Source: Acetofilamentum sp. | GTDB taxonomy: Bacteria > Bacteroidota > Bacteroidia > Bacteroidales > JAADGE01 | Reading direction: 5' to 3' | Assembly: GCA_020720705.1 (NCBI GenBank) | Contig: DYOJ01000015.1 | Coordinates: 1-17,480 of the forward strand | DNA: 17,480 bases | Shown: positions 14,065 through 17,480 of the stretch, in pieces | Position numbering within the stretch: position 1 is the first letter of the stretch | Layout: the number at the start of each line of letters is the position of its first letter | Translations under genes and position numbers: made by a program | The notes under the pieces: generated by a model | Database searches by the model: none | Seen by the model: only the letters and a program-made list of their open reading frames with translations | What the model was told of the DNA's origin: nothing

Positions 14065-14121
14065 TTACAATTTACCCCATAGCTGATTGCTCAGGAAATT
14101 TTTTATAAATCTGTTGTCCAT
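14065..14121 (-). CDS. Very short frame coupled to the restriction gene stop (TAATG), doubtful
   Basis: An ATG at 14121 shares its A with the TAA stop of the 607-residue restriction protein and opens 18 codons (MDNRFIKNFLSNQLWGKL) ending at TAA 14067-14065. Overlapping stop-start pairs of this kind often mark coupled genes, and this would put a truncated fourth gene at the end of the restriction cluster. It may equally be chance; nothing in the peptide is recognisable. Confidence 0.2.
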   Translation of the reverse strand: MDNRFIKNFLSNQLWGKL

Positions 14122-15944
14122 TAGAATTTTAGTAAATTTTGATTATCTGTTACTCTGCCAATTTTATACACTATTGGAAAATTTGTTTCTCCTTCAATTT
14201 TGGGAATTAAATCTCTTAATTTTTGATTGAAAATTCCAATTGCCCAATTTTTTCTGTCTACAATGCGAAATATAAAATCTACTTCGTCGGGTTTCCAAGT
14301 TGTTGGTGTATTTGATTTTACACCAAAAGCAACTCCAATTATTATGCTGTGAATTTTATCGTGTTCATCAATTACTTTTGCTACTACAAGTGTTTCATTT
14401 AGTGCTTTTTGTAATTTTTTATCGGTTTTGTAACGAAGTATTTTTTGTGTATCTTTTTCTACTTCACGTTGATTAAACATTCCTTTGCTTTCGTTCAAAA
14501 TTACATCTGTTGTTTTATGACTTTCAGGTGTAAGTGCAATTATATCAGGATATTCACGAGGTTGTGCTTTGCCTTTTTCTGGTTCGGGTAAAATTGCTCC
14601 ACCACCTTGCGAACCCGGATAACTTATTGATACAATGCGAAATTTATTTGGAATTAATAATCTGTGAGCAATCGTATATGTAACTTCGTCTTCATCAACT
14701 TCGTTTTCAATTATTTCTGTTGGTGTTGGTGCTACAAATTTTGTAAAATCAAATCGCTTTTTTAGTAATTCCAAAAAATCAGATTTTGCATTTCCAAGCA
14801 TTTTGTATCTATCCCAAATAAGTTTTATTCCGTTGTGGTTTAAATACATACCGTCAAGAAAATATGCAATTGTCATTACAACTTTATTTTCTGCAATTTG
14901 AGTTTTATATTTATCCCAAATTGGCTGAAAATTAATTTCTTCGTCTATTGATTTTGCTTTTTTTACAGCATTTTTTAATTCATCAACAAACCATTTTGGA
15001 ATACCGCCTTCGTCTTTTTCTAATGCTGCATTTAATTTTAGTTTCAGCGATTTTAAACTTGTCATTTCGTCTTTCAATTCGTCTGTGCTGCGTGGTCTCA
15101 CAAGTGCGTAAATTCCATAAATTGAATGGGTTTTACTAAAAACAAACGAAATAAACGTTAAAATTCCCCTGTCGGGGTCCATAGCGTGTGAAAAACGATT
15201 TATTTTTGCTCCAACCCAATCTTTACGAACAAAATAGCGTAATTTGTTTAGATTATTATTTCGGTCTTCTCGTTCTTTCCAAGTTTTTAATAAATCTTTT
15301 GAAGTTGCTGATTTTTCAATTTCCTTGTTATAGAGTTTGTAAGATTTTGTTTGTTTTAGAACTTTTAAAGAGTTTGAATACCAATTTGTTGTATTCTCTA
15401 CGAAACCTTTTATAATTGATTGCAAGGTGTCTGTTAATATTGGAATTTCCGGCGGGCAAGCGGGTAATTCAAAACTTCGTTCCAAAGTATATTCATTACC
15501 TTCCGTTTTCCATTCTGCAATTATAAAACCTTCATAATTAAGGTTTTCAATTAGAATTTTTGGCGTTGAATATGGATTATATTCAGCACCGCCAAAAACT
15601 TTTTCGGACTGTTTATGTCCCGAAATTTTAACATAAAACATATCGGCTAAATACGAGGCAACTGCACCGTAAGTTCTTTGCAATTCGTGGTCTTCGGTTG
15701 TTACTGCTTCCGTAAATTCGAGTAATGCAAGCGGATATTCTATTTTTTTGTCAATTCCTGTCAATAAAATATCAGGTGTTGTAAGCGATTGAATTGCTGA
15801 CATTACACCTTTTAGTTGCTTTGGATTTTTTGGACGTTTTACAAGTGTAAAATTTACTTTGCCTTTTGCAACATGTTGAATGATTGGTAATATATAATCA
15901 TTTGCTTGCTCTAAACATTCATAGTATATTCTAATTTCTTTCAT
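14121..15944 (-). CDS. Probable type II restriction endonuclease with two PD-(D/E)XK-like motifs
   Basis: I do not recognise the exact family, but context and motifs point to a restriction enzyme of 607 residues. Near the N-terminus, TPDILLTG (P57, D58) is followed by LLEFTEAVTTEDHELQR (E76-F-T78), a PD...ExT arrangement close to PD-(D/E)XK with the lysine replaced. Near the C-terminus, PGSQGGGAILPEPEKG (443-458), EYPDIIAL (P466, D467) and VILNESKG (E485-S-K487) form a full PD...ExK motif. The middle (about 180-400) is helical and lysine-rich and could hold target recognition. There is no signal peptide. Its ATG overlaps the methyltransferase stop by 4 bases (ATGA), so the two are translated together with the modification enzyme first, as expected for protecting the host. 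DNA here is more AT-rich than in the rest of the window. Confidence 0.7.
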   Translation of the reverse strand: MKEIRIYYECLEQANDYILPIIQHVAKGKVNFTLVKRPKNPKQLKGVMSAIQSLTTPDILLTGIDKKIEYPLALLEFTEAVTTEDHELQRTYGAVASYLADMFYVKISGHKQSEKVFGGAEYNPYSTPKILIENLNYEGFIIAEWKTEGNEYTLERSFELPACPPEIPILTDTLQSIIKGFVENTTNWYSNSLKVLKQTKSYKLYNKEIEKSATSKDLLKTWKEREDRNNNLNKLRYFVRKDWVGAKINRFSHAMDPDRGILTFISFVFSKTHSIYGIYALVRPRSTDELKDEMTSLKSLKLKLNAALEKDEGGIPKWFVDELKNAVKKAKSIDEEINFQPIWDKYKTQIAENKVVMTIAYFLDGMYLNHNGIKLIWDRYKMLGNAKSDFLELLKKRFDFTKFVAPTPTEIIENEVDEDEVTYTIAHRLLIPNKFRIVSISYPGSQGGGAILPEPEKGKAQPREYPDIIALTPESHKTTDVILNESKGMFNQREVEKDTQKILRYKTDKKLQKALNETLVVAKVIDEHDKIHSIIIGVAFGVKSNTPTTWKPDEVDFIFRIVDRKNWAIGIFNQKLRDLIPKIEGETNFPIVYKIGRVTDNQNLLKF

Positions 15945-17068
15945 TGTTTTTGTAATACAATTAAATGTTCTTTTTTTCCTTTTTGTGCGAAAACAGGATT
16001 AAAAATTCGTGAATGACTTGCTAAATCCGAAGAAATGATTTCGCACACTTTAAAATTTATTTCGTTTGAAAAATCTTTAATTATTTCATCTATTTTTATT
16101 ATTTTTTTTGCAATAACGCTATCGCCAATTACAATAAATGCTAAACTGTTTGGTTTTAAAACTTTGTGCATTTCTTTAAAACACAAAATTAAATCTTCTG
16201 TCCATTTTTGAGGATTTTTCTTTAAACTCGAAAATTCTCTACGTGAGCCAATTTCATTATATTGTGCAAAATTTACATCTAAATCTAACCAGCGTTTGCG
16301 AAATTTATGATACAAATAATAATCATAAGTATTTGCGTAAGGTGGTGAGGTTATTATTAAATCTACGCTTTCAGGTTCAATAAAATCTAAATTACGACTG
16401 TCGGCATTATAAATATTTAAAGTAGTGCAACCGTTTACAAGTTGTGAAAATTCTATTATTCTGTTTTTGTATTCTTTTAGTCGTTCTGCAAATGTATCAA
16501 GTGTATAGCAATCCTTTATGTTTTTATTTTTTGCTGCATATCTTGTGTCGCTGTCTTGGTTTGAAACTCTTACAATAATTGACGATAAAACAATTTTAAG
16601 AAAATTTTTAACTTTTTCATCTGTTAATTTGCTGATTTCGTTTAAAATAAATGTTATTTCTTCCGAAACATTATGTTGAAACCAATGAGCCAAGCTCTCA
16701 ATTTCTTTAACTTGTATTTGTTCTCTTTTTCCTAATTTCCAATTAAAAGAAGTATTTTGAATTGAATTTAAAAATTGATTTATTTTGCTTATTTGGTTTT
16801 CGGTTAATGGTGTTGCTTTTACTTCTGATAATAAACAAGATAAACCGTTTACATCTATGCCAACAGCATTAATCTTTTGCAAACGTGCTTCCACTAATGT
16901 AGTTCCAGAACCGCAAAAAGGGTCTAAAACTATGTCGCCTTTTTTTGCAAATTTTTCCAAAATTGTTTTAGGCAATTGCGGTGGAAATTTTGCAGGATAT
17001 GGATGCATAGAATGAGTTAAATATTGTGTATCTGCACCATTGAAATCAAAATTTATTTCTTTTAACAT
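15941..17068 (-). CDS. DNA methyltransferase, probably N4-cytosine type (restriction-modification)
   Basis: I chose the ATG at 17068 (375 residues), one base after the stop of the upstream methyltransferase; a TTG at 17095 would add nine residues but overlap that gene by 26 bases. The S-adenosylmethionine motif DPFCGSGTT is at residues 49-57, and the catalytic motif TSPPY at 240-244. Ser-Pro-Pro-Tyr is typical of enzymes that methylate the N4 of cytosine. The SAM motif comes before the catalytic motif, with about 180 residues between them. HSMHPYPAKFPP (19-30) is a conserved N-terminal stretch of this group, and KVLKPNSLAFIVIGDS (302-317) is the usual later strand region. It presumably protects one strand of the target site of the nuclease encoded next. 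Confidence 0.88.
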   Translation of the reverse strand: MLKEINFDFNGADTQYLTHSMHPYPAKFPPQLPKTILEKFAKKGDIVLDPFCGSGTTLVEARLQKINAVGIDVNGLSCLLSEVKATPLTENQISKINQFLNSIQNTSFNWKLGKREQIQVKEIESLAHWFQHNVSEEITFILNEISKLTDEKVKNFLKIVLSSIIVRVSNQDSDTRYAAKNKNIKDCYTLDTFAERLKEYKNRIIEFSQLVNGCTTLNIYNADSRNLDFIEPESVDLIITSPPYANTYDYYLYHKFRKRWLDLDVNFAQYNEIGSRREFSSLKKNPQKWTEDLILCFKEMHKVLKPNSLAFIVIGDSVIAKKIIKIDEIIKDFSNEINFKVCEIISSDLASHSRIFNPVFAQKGKKEHLIVLQKQ

Positions 17069-17069
17069 A

Positions 17070-17480
17070 TTATTCAACTTTACGAAATACAACAATAAAA
17101 GAACAATTTTGATTTGTATAAAATACAGAGGGATAACCTAATAAAACTAATCTTCGTTGTCCTGTCTGGTCCCAAATAATTAAATCGTGGTATTTCCAAC
17201 CAACTTCTTCGCCTGCTCGTGCTAAATCGCTGTGAAATGGAACATAAGGAATTTTATTTTTGGTATCTCTGTAATCTTTTACTACCCAAGCCGAATATCC
17301 GCCTTTTTTAGTTACTTCGTAATTAATTTTTAGAATTTCTTTTATTTGTTCTAAAAAATCTTTGTAAGGCAAATTTCCAAAATCTTTTTCGCTGTCGCTA
17401 TATGGTTTAACGGTGCTGTTGTTTTCGTGTTGTATTATTGAAGTTTTATGAACAGTCTTTCTGTCTTCTATTGACTTGCG
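17070..17480 (-). CDS. Second DNA methyltransferase, C-terminal part (N-terminus beyond window)
   Basis: The frame is open from the right edge to the stop at 17072-17070, 136 codons. The first TTG inside (17372) is not a credible start because the frame upstream continues with family-like sequence (KPYSDSEKDFGNLPYKDF). The C-terminal part shows the order seen in N6/N4 amino-methyltransferases: a helix before GGYSAWVVKDYRD, then YVPFHSDLARAGEEVGWKYHDLIIWD, then LLGYPSVFYTNQ and a final strand FIVVFRKVE. The SAM and catalytic motifs must lie to the right of the window or be absent here, so the base methylated cannot be read. The single base to the next ATG shows that it shares a transcript with the second methyltransferase and the nuclease. 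Confidence 0.75.
   Translation of the reverse strand, partial: RKSIEDRKTVHKTSIIQHENNSTVKPYSDSEKDFGNLPYKDFLEQIKEILKINYEVTKKGGYSAWVVKDYRDTKNKIPYVPFHSDLARAGEEVGWKYHDLIIWDQTGQRRLVLLGYPSVFYTNQNCSFIVVFRKVE

Noticed and set aside
17070..17372. Separate 100-residue protein starting at TTG 17372
   Set aside because: The same frame stays open to the window edge with methyltransferase-like sequence before the TTG, so it is the end of a longer gene.
14121..17480. BREX, DISARM or other multi-gene phage-defence system
   Set aside because: Only methyltransferase and nuclease genes are visible; no helicase, ATPase, phosphatase or phospholipase-D-type gene is present. A larger system to the right of the window cannot be excluded.

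Overview
The window looks like a chromosomal segment of a Bacteroidota bacterium, most likely an uncultured or anaerobic member of the Bacteroidales or a relative. The reasons are TAnnTTTG-type -7 promoter boxes (best before the tRNA gene), protein families typical of the phylum (MORN-type secreted repeat protein, M16-like protein with an extra C-terminal domain, small PID-CTERM-like protein), and AT-rich spacers without strong Shine-Dalgarno sites. Species cannot be named from this sequence.

Layout. 1-325 is the N-terminal part of a secreted lipoprotein running off the left edge. 573-1496 is a PfkB-family sugar kinase whose terminator hairpin carries four exact 13-bp tandem repeats in its loop. 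1598-1671 is tRNA-Asn(GTT) with a clear promoter and terminator. 1907-10198 is a long leftward series: MORN-repeat secreted protein, M16-like protein that has lost its zinc motif, dapD, a family-4 type glycosyltransferase, tsaC and a CapD/WbpM-like nucleotide-sugar dehydratase. The last four are packed with 0-2 bases between them, which joins lysine/peptidoglycan precursor synthesis, a tRNA-modification enzyme and surface-polysaccharide synthesis in one transcript.

10325-11125 (rightward) is the most unusual part: a 65-residue protein made of almost nothing but a signal peptide, a short proline-rich stretch and a C-terminal sorting tail (PIDGG, hydrophobic helix, basic end), followed 27 bases later by a small membrane protein with the Cys/Arg/His triad of the exosortase/archaeosortase family. 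I read this as a dedicated one-enzyme, one-substrate exosortase system. It ends in a 20-base tail-to-tail overlap with a DUF2797 zinc-cluster protein (11106-11900), followed by asparagine synthase asnB (12162-14021).

14121-17480 is a restriction-modification cluster, visibly more AT-rich than the rest in hand-counted samples: a 607-residue protein with two PD-(D/E)XK-like motifs, an N4-cytosine-type DNA methyltransferase and the C-terminal part of a second methyltransferase running off the right edge. Two methyltransferases plus one large nuclease suggests a type II system with an asymmetric target site, probably acquired horizontally.
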